From Melampsora larici-populina 98AG31 (lineage: Eukaryota > Basidiomycota > Pucciniomycetes > Pucciniales > Melampsoraceae), in NCBI RefSeq assembly GCF_000204055.1, contig NW_006768816.1, forward strand, positions 241,998 through 305,997: a stretch of DNA of 64,000 nt, read 5' to 3'. A model generated the notes under the pieces. That model searched no databases and was not told where the DNA came from. It saw only the letters and a list, made by a program, of their open reading frames with translations. Both the position numbers and the translations under genes were made by a program. Below, in pieces: positions 46,911-58,320 of the stretch (within the stretch, counting starts at the first letter, position 1; the number at the start of each line of letters is the position of its first letter).

Positions 46911-48252
46911 CTACAAGTTCTTTTATTCGAGTGATCCTATCCAGAAGTTTCGAGCCACAAACCCGTAAAGTAAAGTATCATGTCAGTCTGAGCCCCGACC
47001 CGGAAAGATCGGGTAAAGGCTTACCCGCACCCCCCGCGCCCGAACCCTACCCCGAACGGAAATGAATGTCCGATCTTGTGCGATGATTGCCCAAGACCTT
47101 AACCATTGCTTGGCTCAAGGAAGAACTATCCCCAGCCACAGAATACATAGTGACTTTGTACCTACCCAACATGTTTGTGTGTCTCCCAATGTGTTCAGTT
47201 TCAAGAGTCTGACACAATAGAATCAGAGGGAAACAAAGGTGAAAGAAGAGATGAATTCACAAAATTGATACTACAAAATATTGGGAGATGGCATTTGTAA
47301 ACAGAAGTTCCTAACCTTTGAGTACAATGAAAATAACAGAAGGAAGAATTCATAGAATATTGGAAGGTTGACACATCAAAATCAAAATGAAAACATTAGA
47401 CTGACTGACCCTCAAAGCAGGCAGTTGATGGTAGAAAACCGCTGGGTGTTGAAGAAACAGGCATTTATGGTCATGTAGGTGTGTCTGGACTCTTACAACC
47501 ATGTCAATCAGTTTCTGTTCCAAGTCCAAGAGCAGAGACACGGAATATTGTAATAATCATTCAATTTCCCTCAGTGGGAAGGGGAGAATAATCAAGAGTG
47601 AAGTTTGAAATAAAAGGATCCATAACTGCACACCTGAGCCATAACACACACTACATAGGTGAAGCAGGCTGAGTTAATATTTTCTGCCATGTACATACAG
47701 GCCTGCTCAGCCAACGGTGGCACGGCTAAGCTAAGTTAGCGCTTAGCGGTGCATTAGCTTAGCAATTTTTTGTCGCTAAGCTAGCGCTAAATCCTTAGCG
47801 CACTCAAGCTAAGCTAATCGAATTTTGATTTTTCCTTTAGCGGGTCTGCGCTAAGCTAAGCCAGGGGCTTAGCTATCAAAAAAATACATGTTTTAAGTGT
47901 GATACATCATGTCACTTCTTTGCCATTGACAAAACTTGTCCCAAAAATCCACTACATGGATCATTATAGCTACTCAGGCAAAATTCTTGGGGCCATTTTT
48001 CAGTGACAGAAAGAGTGTTACATGAAGTTTAGTTGACAAAATTACACCAAGTCTTTGAGTCAATGTATGTAGTCAATTTTTGGAATGATTTTGTCAAGCG
48101 GAAAAAAAGTTACAGCATGTATTACATATGATTCACACATCCAGATGAGCACATAACTGAGCAAACCTGTATGTACATGGTAGCCACCTATCCACTCAGT
48201 CTGCTGCACATATGTAGTGTGGGTGTCATGGCTCAGGTGTGCAGTGATAGAT
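46911..48252. repeat. Gene-free stretch with a GCTAAGC-rich block (47722-47876)
   Basis: 46980-47060 is CCCG-rich with small inverted words (CCCGACCCGGAAAGATCGGG). 47722-47876 is crowded with GCTAAG, TTAGCG and AGCTTAGC, words that pair with each other on both strands, and is likely a small foldback. The rest shows no gene. Confidence 0.5.
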
Positions 48253-48305
48253 TTTGGATCCCACTATTTAGAGCCCTCGGAGCAGTATCCGGCGCCCCCT
48301 CTCGG
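48253..48305 (+). repeat. Left arm of a 50-bp inverted repeat pair
   Basis: TTTTGGATCCCACTATTTAG then a GCCCTCGG...TATCCGG(C/A)GCCCCC stretch; the complement recurs at 49945-49996. The pair brackets 1.7 kb. Confidence 0.6.
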
Positions 48306-49128
48306 GTCGGACACCAGGCTACAAACAATTTAGCTGCCCCTTTTTTCAAACAGGGCTCCTTGTTTGAAAAAATCGGGCTTCCTCCTCAAATAAAATTGCC
48401 CCCTACTCATCCTCCAATGTCCATTGACCTCGCCGTTTTGTTTTGTACACGCTACGTATATGTACAGTCCAGGTATAAGGATAGAAGCTAAGAAACTATG
48501 TCGAGGGGAGAGCAGAGTTTCTCAGTTCACTATAGCGTCCGATGAGCCACTATTGCACTTGAGTACACAAGACCATGGCATATATGTATCCTAAACTCAA
48601 GGAAGGTATACATAGATTTAGGGGGTTCATACAACATAAGGAAGAATTGAGGGAGAGATACAACATCAGATATAGGAATCAGAACTAGAAAGCTAAAAGA
48701 GCTAGAAAGTTGAAACGAACAAGTAGGACAGGAGAGCTACAAAAACAAACACAAAAGGCAACACAAGTATAGAGTAGAGTGTACAACATAAGAGACAGAC
48801 TAGTGACTGTGAGGCCACAAATTCAATTGTGCTCGATACTTGCACTTGACATCGTCTCCCATTCCTATCTAACCTACTCTTTGTGCCCCGTTGCTTGTTA
48901 GCTCTTCGTCTATGATCTCGCTCATTGCACCTTGAAGGTTTAGAAATGCGTAAAAAACAGCAAATCAGTTTTAAAGCCTCTCAATTCAAGTGGAATGAAA
49001 TGCGGATGATTTGAGCAGTTTTTTTGTACAGAGCAAGACCCAGTCTCACAAGCAATAAAGGGGCTGATAACGCTACCATATGAGCATGACGAAAGGCAAT
49101 TGATGAGTGATGTTCATTGAATAGTCCT

Positions 49129-49503
49129 TCATGGTATACTACATACGCACAGGAAGTAAAGATGAAGATATCTGTCAGCTTCAGCGATACATGGGAGGAT
49201 ATGGGAGGTGAGGGTTAGATCCCGAAGAGCAGCCACTGGAAGGTGGTCCAATGTCACATTGTATTTCAGTACTCGGAAGCTTGTGACTTTTTCCGAAAGG
49301 TTCCAACTAGCCGTACGTTCCGATTGAAGTATGCTTCTTCCCGTAGCTCTTTGATTGGGTTGTAGAGCTCTTTGATTTTGTTGTTGAATCCATTCATCAT
49401 CTTGGTCATGATTTGAGTTAGACCATTTGATTGAGCTTCCTAATGATAGGGACCTTAGTTCGCTCATCATAGAATCTGTTTCATTCAACGTAGGATGGTC
49501 CAA
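49129..49503 (-). CDS. Hypothetical protein, 124 residues, weak
   Basis: Starts MDHPTLNETDSMMSELRSLS and is Ser/Gln-rich with a polar middle (QQQNQRALQPNQRATGRS) and a more hydrophobic end. Codon use looks plausible but no motif, partner or splice support was found. It lies inside the inverted repeat pair at 48253/49996, so it may belong to a mobile element. Confidence 0.25.
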   Translation of the reverse strand: MDHPTLNETDSMMSELRSLSLGSSIKWSNSNHDQDDEWIQQQNQRALQPNQRATGRSILQSERTASWNLSEKVTSFRVLKYNVTLDHLPVAALRDLTLTSHILPCIAEADRYLHLYFLCVCSIP

Positions 49504-49944
49504 TTTTTTGGAGGGGGAGTTCGGATTGCGTTCACCGGTATCCGACGGTTGTTAATGAGGCATAGAGAAGGGGATTTGATGATTAAATGAAGAATGAGGT
49601 GAAATATGGGTGATTGAGCGATTGGGTGATATTTTGAGCTTCAGAGACGGAAGTTGCTATTATGGGTATGTGTCCCTTACTTGAGGAGCCAATGTCTGTG
49701 CAGTAATGGGGCCGGTCCGGGCGCGAAAGAACTTGGGCGCCCTTTTATTTGTTTTAATAAAGTTTTGTTGCCCCATCAAGGATGGAAGGGCACCAAACAG
49801 GTCAATTAAGAATTAATCAGGGGCTCTATTTGCAAGTTTGCGCCCTCTTAGAGAGCCCTTGAGGAGCCCCCAAGGTCCGACTGTGCGAAATATAGGCTGA
49901 AAATAGTCGGGTGTCAGCGGGTCACACGGGTTTTGGTGAAAACC

Positions 49945-49996
49945 CGGGGGGCTCCGGATATCAGCCGAGGGGGCGCTAAATAGTGGGATCCTAGAT
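49945..49996 (-). repeat. Right arm of the 50-bp inverted repeat pair
   Basis: On the complement it reads CTAGGATCCCACTATTTAGC followed by GCCCCCTCGG and TATCCGGAGCCCCC, matching 48253-48305. The preceding 250 bp is rich in GGGCGC and GGGGCTCC words. Confidence 0.6.
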
Positions 49997-50767
49997 TTTT
50001 AATGACAAATTGTGCTCCTAATCATTTCCCCCTTCCCACTTAGGGAAGTTGAATAATGTTCACAGTGAATTGGCCTTGATTGACACACAACCTAGCCAGT
50101 GGAATGTTGGGCAAATACTGTGAAGGATTTGTCCTTGAAGATTGAAAGTGACAAGTTCTTGCTGATGACCACCCCAACAAGAAGTGTGCTGAGCTCCTTT
50201 TTGCAAAGATCCTCCATGATAGGGACTTCTTCAGGAGGAATGCTCCACGGAGAGTGATTCATCAATTGACAAATATGGCAACACATTTTCTTGCAATCCC
50301 AACAACTAGCTGTCCATTGGAGGGGGTTTCAACAACACCAAAAGAATTATGGGGCCTCAGTGTACTAGTTTTTTGTGCTTACATGTTGAGGCTATTCTAT
50401 GTGTCAAAGATTGAAATCAGGTGTTTGGTCCTTTGAAACTGACTAGCCATGATGGTTTGGAGGATAGTGATTAGGTTGTCCCTTTTTTCATTATCTGGTT
50501 ATCCTTTTTAATATCTATTATTTACAATTATATGAATACACACCAGCCTAAGCCAATGAGATGAGAACAGAAACAAGGTCAAGTCATAGTCTCTTGTGAT
50601 TTGTAAAATACAACAGCAAAACACTCCAATGGGTGTAAAATTTTGGATGAACTTGAGACTCCATATCTATATACGGAGTTGATGCAATGACAACTGTGTC
50701 AAAAACTCGAAGTTTAAAAATCAAAGTGACCATCTGATATGGACTGAAAAGGCGCGACGGGGAGAAT
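49997..50767. other. Gene-free stretch
   Basis: Short frames only. It is probably the 3' flank of Jac1 plus repeat debris. Nothing recognised. Confidence 0.45.
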
Positions 50768-51833
50768 TCATGTGATTGGTGGACGCCATTCACGACAATT
50801 GTTATCGATAGTTTCCAAGTATCGCAATTTGATAGCCAATGCCCTTGCACGTTCGAGTGTATCAATGTCAAGTTGACTATCGGGATTCCATAATTGCTCG
50901 AGCTCTAAGACTGTTTCCTGTATCATTTCTAACAACCCGGTTACTTCAAAATCAGCTTACTTGATTGAACTCTATATGAGATCAGCTTGCGTACCTTTGT
51001 TGGCCCTTCGAATTTCCATCACTTCTACCTCAGTCTCGGCTTCTTCCAGCTGCTCGTGAGCTTCCATCAATGTCATCAAGAGATTTGGATCCACTGAATT
51101 ATTCCCACTCTCATCAGGCATTGAAAGCCTTCCATCTAGCTCAAGCTTCAGTCGCCGAGTCAAGATGCAAGGATAAGTGGTATGAGTCCGACGTGCCAGA
51201 AAACATAAAGCATTCAGAAGAACAAAAGAAAACACGCACCATATAAGCCGCTCGCTTTACATCATCCTCCAGGGTCGCTCGGGCTTGGTTGACAAGAATA
51301 CTCCACTGCGAAGCCAACTCAGCCTGAGAGATCCGATTGAGACCTGATCGATCGGTTTGAGCGAGAGTTGTGTTTTGGCGACCAGCAATGAGATCAGGAT
51401 GTACCAATTGTTGCCATCGATGGTATTGAAGACGAAGTGCACTTCGATCGATTCGGTAACCTTTTGGTAGACCAAACAGGGAAAAGTGCGAGCCAGCAAC
51501 TGTGAGAGGAAGAAAGCTGTCACAGCGGTGGCAGATGGACTTAGAAGTTGATCGATCGATTGACGATGGTTCCGGATTAGCTCCACATTCTGGACATCGA
51601 ACATCAACAGTGATGTTGGGCTGGTTTGTGAAGTGCCTGAGATGAGAGTGGGTTGCGAGTGGCCAGGCGGGCGGTATCGGTTTAAGGTTGGGACGAGTCT
51701 CGAAAGGCGCTAGCACTGCAATGAAGGAACAACGGAGACGGAGGCGAGGATGAAGGCGAGGGCGGCATGTCAAAAGTTGTTTGATAGTCATTCTTCGATG
51801 GTGGCCCTGATCATCAGGCAGAATCACCGCCAC
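50768..51833 (-). CDS. JAC1: Mitochondrial Fe-S cluster J-protein Jac1/HscB
   Basis: A DnaJ-type co-chaperone that presents the scaffold Isu to mitochondrial Hsp70 for iron-sulphur cluster transfer. Exons 51833-51240, 51145-50995, 50928-50768; 301 residues. An Arg-rich leader (MTIKQLLTCRPRLHPRLRLR from Met15, the likelier start) fits import. A four-cysteine zinc-type motif follows (CPEC at 80-83, CHRC at 101-104), then the J-domain (FSLFGLPKGYRIDRSALRLQ ... QQLVHPDL, HPD at 145-147), then the C-terminal helical Isu-binding domain (LNRISQAELASQWSILVNQA ... RALAIKLRYLETIDN). It is longer than yeast Jac1 because of the leader and cysteine module, which animal HSCB proteins also have. Confidence 0.92.
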
Positions 51834-51929
51834 CCCTTTCTGTAATCCGTGATTTCGGTTTTGTAATTTGTGATGTCACAGTTGTTGGTTTTATATGCAC
51901 TCGGTCTTCCTTCAACTGTTTACATAGTT

Positions 51930-52390
51930 TCACGTCCTCAAGCTTCATCATCATCAAGTGAATCAGATGGGAATTCAACTTACAATGCTCCATCATGATC
52001 TCAACATCAATCTCAACCATTTTATCATCCTGGTCCAAACTTGATGAGTTCGACCTCAACCTCAACATCCTTATCCCTATGGTTCACATCCCTTCTCTAG
52101 GCACACCACAAACATTCAACCTGGAAAATCACCTGAAACTGTCAGTCATTCCAACTCGACCCAATCCTATCCCGACGGGTCACGATCGATCATTCTCACT
52201 CACTAGTCGACCTACCACTTCAGCTTCAATACTAGCTCTCATCTGGCAGATATCTGATCGTTTGCCCTGCTTTACAAGGTAAAGAAGCAGGAGCCTTTGA
52301 CTCTCGAACAGTCCTATCAGAACGTACCAAAGAAGGTTTAACCTATCCTGTTTGTTTTGATTGTCGAGCAGCAGTTGATAAAATTGCTTA
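51930..52390 (+). pseudogene. Decayed Ser/Thr-rich coding remnant
   Basis: Divergent from Jac1. Coding-like phrases occur in changing frames: ASSSSSESDGNSTYNAPS, a TGA, then SQHQSQPFYHPGPNLMSSTS; GKSPETVSHSNSTQSYPDGS; and QGKEAGAFDSRTVLSERTKE followed by YPVCFDCRAAVDKIA. The last phrase faintly recalls the PLCxxC segment of Beclin/Atg6 N-termini, too weakly to name it. Confidence 0.3.
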
Positions 52391-53399
52391 AATCATTAAA
52401 TCCTGAATTATTTGATGTGGGTTGGGATCAATTAAAAGAAATCTAAATCAACTTGAAAATATATCTTCTTTAGATTGGATTTATGATTCTAATATTGATA
52501 CAATTAAAGTAAAGATTTTGGAAGAGGAAATGGTGGAGTACATCCAAAGTTCAAAGATACTTCATTTGCCACTATAATTGATGTATTTTTTGATTCTCAG
52601 CCTGTAGATAAATTGGGACATCCATCTTTTGATTGATTCTAAAGATATCTATCAATTTGGAAACTGATTCCTTTGTGAGTTGAGTTTTGTGAGAATCAAG
52701 AATATTCGAAGCCATGAGGAAGTTTAGTATTGCAAAAGTTTATATTCCTTGTATGTAGCAAATGAATTGAAAAGCTAGGAATGGTTCTATCTGAAAAAAA
52801 CTGAGCCATCACCCAGAAACAGTAATTTGATTTCTCATCACAAACAAGCAACACAGCTGATAATAAATCACTACTCATATGAATTGAATTGAAGATGAGA
52901 AAGCAGTCCCAGAGCATGGGTGGTTTCAACCCACACATTTTCTAAATTGATGTCATTTTCATGATAACCCAATCTTGATATCAAGTTTGAAACCTGCCAT
53001 CAAAACCTGCCATCCAAAAATAGGAGCCAACACCTGCTCGAGTTCTTCTGGATCATGGTATCTGGTGGCAATAAGGCTGCCAATGACTTCTCTTGGAACA
53101 GGATTCAACCTCTGGGTGCCATCATAGTTGAAGCAAGAGTAGTAGGATGTTTCAGGTGAAACACCAGTGGGAAGTTGGGACTTGTAGTTCTTTGTGTTTG
53201 ATATGTGTTTTTGCGCTTTACAAAAGACACCAGTGAAAAAAGAGTACATTGCAGGTTGAACTAGAAACACCCCCAAATGGAGAAATAAGGCCCTAAGATA
53301 AAATCCTGTCAATTCTGGTTGTTCAATGCCAACTAAACAAGATTACAAACAACAGAATTTTATTTAAAAGATCATATACCCCTTCACATATCTTTGCTT
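52391..53399. other. Stretch with coding-like debris only
   Basis: A minus-strand frame at 52959-53312 (PREVIGSLIATRYHDPEELE) lies just downstream of the integrase remnant and may be its C-terminal part. No other support. Confidence 0.35.
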
Positions 53400-54060
53400 T
53401 GATCTTGTCCCGCAGCACTGTGCTTTTAGCACACATGAATTGAGACCACAGTGACTCTACTTTCTGGTCTGCTGTGAGGTGGCAAAAAAATGATGCTTGT
53501 GTGCTTCGTCAAGTGGCTCACCGCAGGAGTAGTGATGGATGAGGGTTTGGAAAAGATCCATGTCAACTGTTTCACTACCATGGTCAGTCAATGTCCTTTC
53601 TGGGAATCCTCCTGAGTCTCAAATAATCTCTGAGTATGTCAAGCCAATTCTACAGGGATCATTGTTGCTTGTTGATATATGTATGCTGAGGACTGTGCGG
53701 GACCAAGCATCAATGAAACCGTAGATAGTAATACCAATAGGCTCAAGTCTATCATGCCCACCACTTTCCAACAGATGATTGAATTTGGGCCCTAGTACAT
53801 AGAAAAGGCATCTTTTGAGCTTCCCCATAGTCTTTTAGGCTACTCCAATTAGACCAATGATTTTAACTATCTGCCAGACTGTCTCCCAATGAATACACAG
53901 GGTATCATCTACAACAAGATGGTGTTGCATAGTTTCTTAACCTGTATTTTGATCCTTCCCTTCTACAATGTGCTCAAGAAGAATAGCAACCAGGTCAGCT
54001 GGTGTCACTCAACCTTCTGGGATGTCATCTCTGCACCAGTTGAGACCCATTGCCTTTGAC
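53400..54060 (-). pseudogene. Integrase/DDE-type transposase remnant
   Basis: Reading on the minus strand: a helical start (TVWQIVKIIGLIGV), TAA, then KLKRCLFYVLGPKFN, GHDRLEPIGITIYGFIDAWS (first Asp), TGA at 53619-53621, GGFPERTLTDHGSE (second Asp), and, after a frame change, VESLWSQFMCAKSTVLRDK (Glu). This order, R-rich/GPN/DG-DKL-P-G/ID-YSR/TD-G-E/IE-LW, is that of the integrase-core transposases common in basidiomycetes. Two stops and a shift make it dead. Confidence 0.65.
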
Positions 54061-55900
54061 ATTTGATTGATATTTCACATGTGGATGGGATTGTCATATG
54101 TGTTATTGATTCCCTGTAGAGCAATGTGTTAAGTGTCACCAAGAATATAATGATTTCTTAAGATCCCATAGGCAACATCATTTTGAGCCACAATCATTGA
54201 TGGTGAGTTTTTTAAGTTGTGCTGGGCTAGGTAGTTCTGGACACTTCTCTTAGGCAATGGGAGACCAATGTTATGAGGGGAATCTACCATTGTATCCTAT
54301 GACATTCTCTGCTGACAATATTTAGGCGGAAGACATTTGAGGAGCTGTTTTTGGAGTGGTGTGAGGATGTGAGACCTTTTGATTTCATATTCATATTGAT
54401 CCATAATATTGAGATTATCATGGTATTGAGAATATTGCAGTATTTAGGATATTGAGTGTCAGAAAAGGTAGGTATAAACAACTTCAAATAGTAAATCCTT
54501 GACGGAGATAAAGAAAGATAGATAGATGTGGTTGCTCTTAACAGATCAAGTGAGTTCTTCAACAATTCCTATTGTGTACTGTATTTTTTAGGGTCACAAG
54601 TTTTTAGTTAAAAGAGTTCTAGATAAAGTGTCAAGTCCAAGTAAATTCTGAATAAAAAGAGACTGTGTTATGTGGTTGCTCTTGGCTGGGTGATGGGTTT
54701 ATTATGAATCAGGAGAGTTCTGTATTTATACTAAAAGTGTGGAAGTAAAATAAGCTGGATCTCAGGAGGGATCCTGGTCCCTATTGCAACCACTAGCAGC
54801 TTCTTGGGTAGACAGCAAGCTAGCCCTTGCATGTGCATGTATTTAAACATGTGGGTTTTCTTTGTGTCCCCCCTAACTAACACCCAAAAGTCCGGATTAG
54901 ACAGTAGCCGCCGTATCCGGGTAGTGTCTGCTTGTTGACGAGCAAACCCTACACAGACACTGTGAGTCTGATTTGATCCAGCACTATTTAGAATTGAACG
55001 GTTTAAATGTTTCAAATTACCAAACATTTTTAGCTTGTAAATAAAAATGAACTTGCTATTAAACATTGTCAGCAAGAACAAAAACTGTTGGCATTACTTC
55101 CCATTGTAAATCAAAGGTGATTCTTATATATCATCAATAGATTAGTATTGATAATCAATATGTGCTTTGAATCAATCATCAATATACATTTATTATTGAT
55201 TATCATCATTGTAGTCTGTATTGGTCTTTCAGATACAGATTGCAAATTTGTACAAATCACAAATCACAAATCACAAACCTCAAAACACAAAATCATGGAT
55301 CAGAGAAAGGTTTGGCGGTGATTTTGCCCCAGGGCCACCATAATGGTCAGGTCTTACCATGAAATCTGTGATTTTTTCAGGTTCCCAAGGGCATGGCGGC
55401 ACCTGTATAGTTCCAGAGACATCATGGATGACAGATGGGTAGAAGACCTGCTACCACCCCCCAAGTGGTACTGTGGTCAGAGGAAAGACTTCCAAGCATA
55501 ATGCAAACAAATTTGAAATCTTCAATACCACTGCCAGAAATCTTTCATCCCAATAGTCATAAATACAACTGACAATATCTAATGCATGATAGAGTCTCTT
55601 GCTAGGCTCATTTGGCCAATTTGAGATTTTCCACTCCCCAGCATTTACACAGCTGCAGTTTTGTCAACTTCTGGTAAAAAAGGTGATATAGACTATGACC
55701 TGTCAAACAGCCTTTGTACAGGCACCCAATGGGGTGTTATTTGGTATGGTCTGGTGGTTTTTCTCTGATCATTGGCTCAACTTCATTCAGTGTTTGAGTA
55801 AAGCTTACTTAACCAGATGGTCTGGGGAAAACTTGGGCTATTTACAGCGACAGCAGACTGCACAGGACTTTTTTAAGCTTAAAAATGGTTGAAGATTGGT
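54061..55900. other. Gene-free stretch
   Basis: Short frames without motifs. Nested ATCACAAATCACAAA-type short repeats near 55255-55290. No gene, RNA or bounded element seen. Confidence 0.4.
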
Positions 55901-56088
55901 GACGACGGGACTAGGAATAAATCCTGTCCATGTCACAGACTGGAAAGCCCTCCGCGTGATTAGACACTTCTGAATCACGCGGACTCTGAGTGGATGACGT
56001 GAGCTGTCCAACCGTCCTCCCGGTGCTGCCCTGAATAAGACTTCCAGGCACGGATAGGACAAGCTGGGTAAAAGGATTACCCCAGCTC

Positions 56089-56124
56089 GATGAGTGACCA
56101 GCTCCCACCTTGCTCACTCATCGT
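56089..56124. other. Leader hairpins of the DIRS element
   Basis: CGATGAGTGA and TCACTCATCG pair over 10 bp around a 16-base loop. Just upstream are AGCTGGGTAA/TTACCCCAGCT (about 56064-56089) and CCGCGTGATT/AATCACGCGG (about 55951-55982). Three stems in 175 bp suggest structured RNA or recombination sites. Confidence 0.6.
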
Positions 56125-56211
56125 TTCTCTCTCTCACGTTCAAGCCTACCTTCATCTTCCCTCAGAGTGGGCTTTCCTCGGGCAAAGACCTTTTTCGAAT
56201 CGAAATTCACG

Positions 56212-56652
56212 ATGAGAACTAGCAGAAGAAGACAAAACTTAGCACCAGAATTCTCACCGGAACCGACCCCGCCACCTTCAGAAGATGAAAGAAGTTTTGA
56301 AATTGAAACCGAGGAAGAAGAACAAGCGAGAATCGATAGAGAGGATGCGTTAGAAGCAATTAGACTCAATAAATCAAACAAAAGCAAAAAGAAGAAACAA
56401 GATATAAATATAACAAATGACGATATTAACTTAGAAGAAATGGAAGATATCAACTTCAACAAGAATGAAGATGAACAATTAATATTCGAAGATGAGAAAG
56501 ACAGCGATTCAGATTCTTCGATTGAATATGTAGAAGATAACAAAGAAAGTGAGACACGTCATTCCAATTCCTATTTCACAATAATCCTTCATCGATATAA
56601 TCTTCCATCGAATTCAAGAATCATAAAACACTGTATACCTTTGCTCTTCTAA
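56212..56652 (+). CDS. Acidic gag-like N-terminal segment
   Basis: Starts MRTSRRRQNLAPEFSPEPTP. It has a basic tip, a Pro/Glu stretch, then strongly acidic runs (ETEEEEQARIDREDALE, DEKDSDSDSS) with a Lys/Asn patch between. An upstream ATG at 56110 is possible in the same frame. The last 25 codons after NKESETR look non-coding, so a splice near the GTGAGA at about 56551 may join it to 56967. Assignment to gag rests on position ahead of the polymerase. Confidence 0.5.
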   Translation: MRTSRRRQNLAPEFSPEPTPPPSEDERSFEIETEEEEQARIDREDALEAIRLNKSNKSKKKKQDINITNDDINLEEMEDINFNKNEDEQLIFEDEKDSDSDSSIEYVEDNKESETRHSNSYFTIILHRYNLPSNSRIIKHCIPLLF

Positions 56653-56852
56653 AAGAATGCGAGCTGTCGTAAATTCCTTGCTCTTTATATTCCTTGCTCT
56701 TCTACACGTAGAATTTGAGCTGCAGTCCAACTATCAAATATCCAGTGCTCTTCTGATTACAGAATGCGAGCTATTATCCACTGCTCTTCGATGATCGAAT
56801 GCGAGCTTTTTTTCATCATAAATCCACTGCTCTTCTTATAGAATGCGAGCTA
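56641..56852 (+). repeat. Five-copy hairpin array
   Basis: TGCTCTTC, a short variable loop and GAATGCGAGCT (one copy GAATTTGAGCT) occur five times, at about 56644, 56696, 56744, 56785 and 56830, with spacing of 40-55 bp. Each copy can fold through GCTCTTC/GAATGCGAGC. The array lies between two gag-like segments. Confidence 0.75.
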
Positions 56853-56966
56853 CATTACAAAATCTTCTCCCGAATAAATTTGAAATACGAATTTCTTTGT
56901 TGAAACCTCTAATAGTATCATCAACTGATATTGCTTTGAATAGATATTTCCTTAGATATCGCGAAG

Positions 56967-57368
56967 ATGACATTGGCTATGGGAAACACGAAGATAGTAG
57001 AAAAGTTCCTGAAATCATTAGAATCAGAAAAAGTTAAAGCTAAAGGCGCATCAAAAGATAACATAGATACAGTCTACAAAAGTAGCGGAAAAGTTTTGAC
57101 TTCAGGTCTAAGAGGTTTTAGTACTTATTGGAATGATCATTTGACTAAACTAGATCTTAACTTCAAACTCACCATCTTTAACGACAGGTGGATTGAGTTA
57201 GATCATATGGTAGAAGGAAGTAACACTACGAAGAAGAAAGATAAACCGACTGGCTTAGTTCCTAAAAGTGAATGGTGGATGTCTTATGCAGACTGGACGA
57301 GAGCTAAGTCCTTGATGTTGAAATACTTGAGACAAACGTACTTTCACATAAAGTTCGCAAATGAGTAA
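56967..57368 (+). CDS. Gag-like middle segment
   Basis: 133 codons reading NTKIVEKFLKSLESEKVKAK ... GFSTYWNDHLTKLDLNFKLT ... EWWMSYADWTRAKSLMLKYL. The YWNDH/W.....R motifs resemble the conserved gag region of basidiomycete DIRS-like elements (from memory). No zinc knuckle. It continues, after a break, at 57429. Confidence 0.5.
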   Translation: MTLAMGNTKIVEKFLKSLESEKVKAKGASKDNIDTVYKSSGKVLTSGLRGFSTYWNDHLTKLDLNFKLTIFNDRWIELDHMVEGSNTTKKKDKPTGLVPKSEWWMSYADWTRAKSLMLKYLRQTYFHIKFANE

Positions 57369-57428
57369 ATGAATAATTTGTCTTCGATTCAAATAGGGTA
57401 GAACTGATGAAGATGTATCTCCTTAAAG

Positions 57429-58153
57429 CTTAGAGAAACACTTCGATTACGTTGAAGATCTTGCGTTAAGGCACGGTTGGTTGACGGCGTTCAGATACGA
57501 TATTTTAGTAAGAACGGATGTTATGTGCAACAGAGTGGATGGAGCCCCAGGCGATCCGAAGATACAAAGGAGTTCCTTCCTAGAAGAAGCAAAGGCTCGA
57601 ACAGATTTGTTACGAGATGGTAGAATAATTCTTTTAGACAATCGTAAGGCCTTTGGAAAGTCCTTTGTCAGAAAGTCGTATAGATTTACTGACGATTTGA
57701 TTTGTATATACAGCTTACGCGAAAGGTAACATACGAGAAAGATTTAACCCGATAACGGGAAGACAATATCCAGAAGGAACGAACCATGATTGTGTAGAGA
57801 ACGTAGTAGATGAAAATGAAGGAAACTATAGAAGTAATAATAGTTATTCGAATACATCTTATCATGGAAACAACTTTCTTAAACCACCACAATTTCAAAG
57901 AGGGGAATCTTTCCCTCAAGTACAAAGAAGAGATTCATTTAGGAAGAATGAAAACTACCAGCAAAACTTTCAAAATAATCGTAGAAATAATAGAGGTAGA
58001 AATTTCAACAGAGAAAAATCACCTACACCATATCAAAGAAATGATACGAGAGAGAAAACTGCAACAGCAAATAAGGGTAAACAAGTTGATAGATCTCAAA
58101 TTTATAGAGATGAAGAACCGAGACAGTCAACCTCAAAAGAAAAGCAATCGTGA
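57429..58153 (+). CDS. Gag-like C-terminal segments, frame change at about 57710
   Basis: The first part reads LRKHFDYVEDLALRHGWLTA then FRYDILVRTDVM, a W..A..YD...R pattern usual at the end of these gag proteins, closing at 57729. The frame beginning about 57710 continues as AYAKGNIRERFNPITGRQYP and then a long Asn/Arg/Gln-rich RNA-binding-like tail (NYQQNFQNNRRNNRGRNFNR) to TGA at 58151. The switch is either a decay frameshift or an unrecognised splice or programmed shift. Confidence 0.5.
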
Positions 58154-58320
58154 GCAAAATGAGTCATTTGGTCCTTTCCTTTTATTGTCCGCATTGTTGT
58201 ACAAGAATTCGTTCATAGATTTTGTAAAGTTTTTGTAATTCCTTATGATTAATTAAATTTAATTTGATGATTGAAATATAATTTGGATTCTTTCGTTATA
58301 GCACCACATTACAAATTGAA

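Noticed and set aside
56118..56543. Ser/Leu-rich minus-strand frame
   Set aside because: Mirror of the acidic gag-like segment; its composition is explained by reading GAA/GAT codons backwards.
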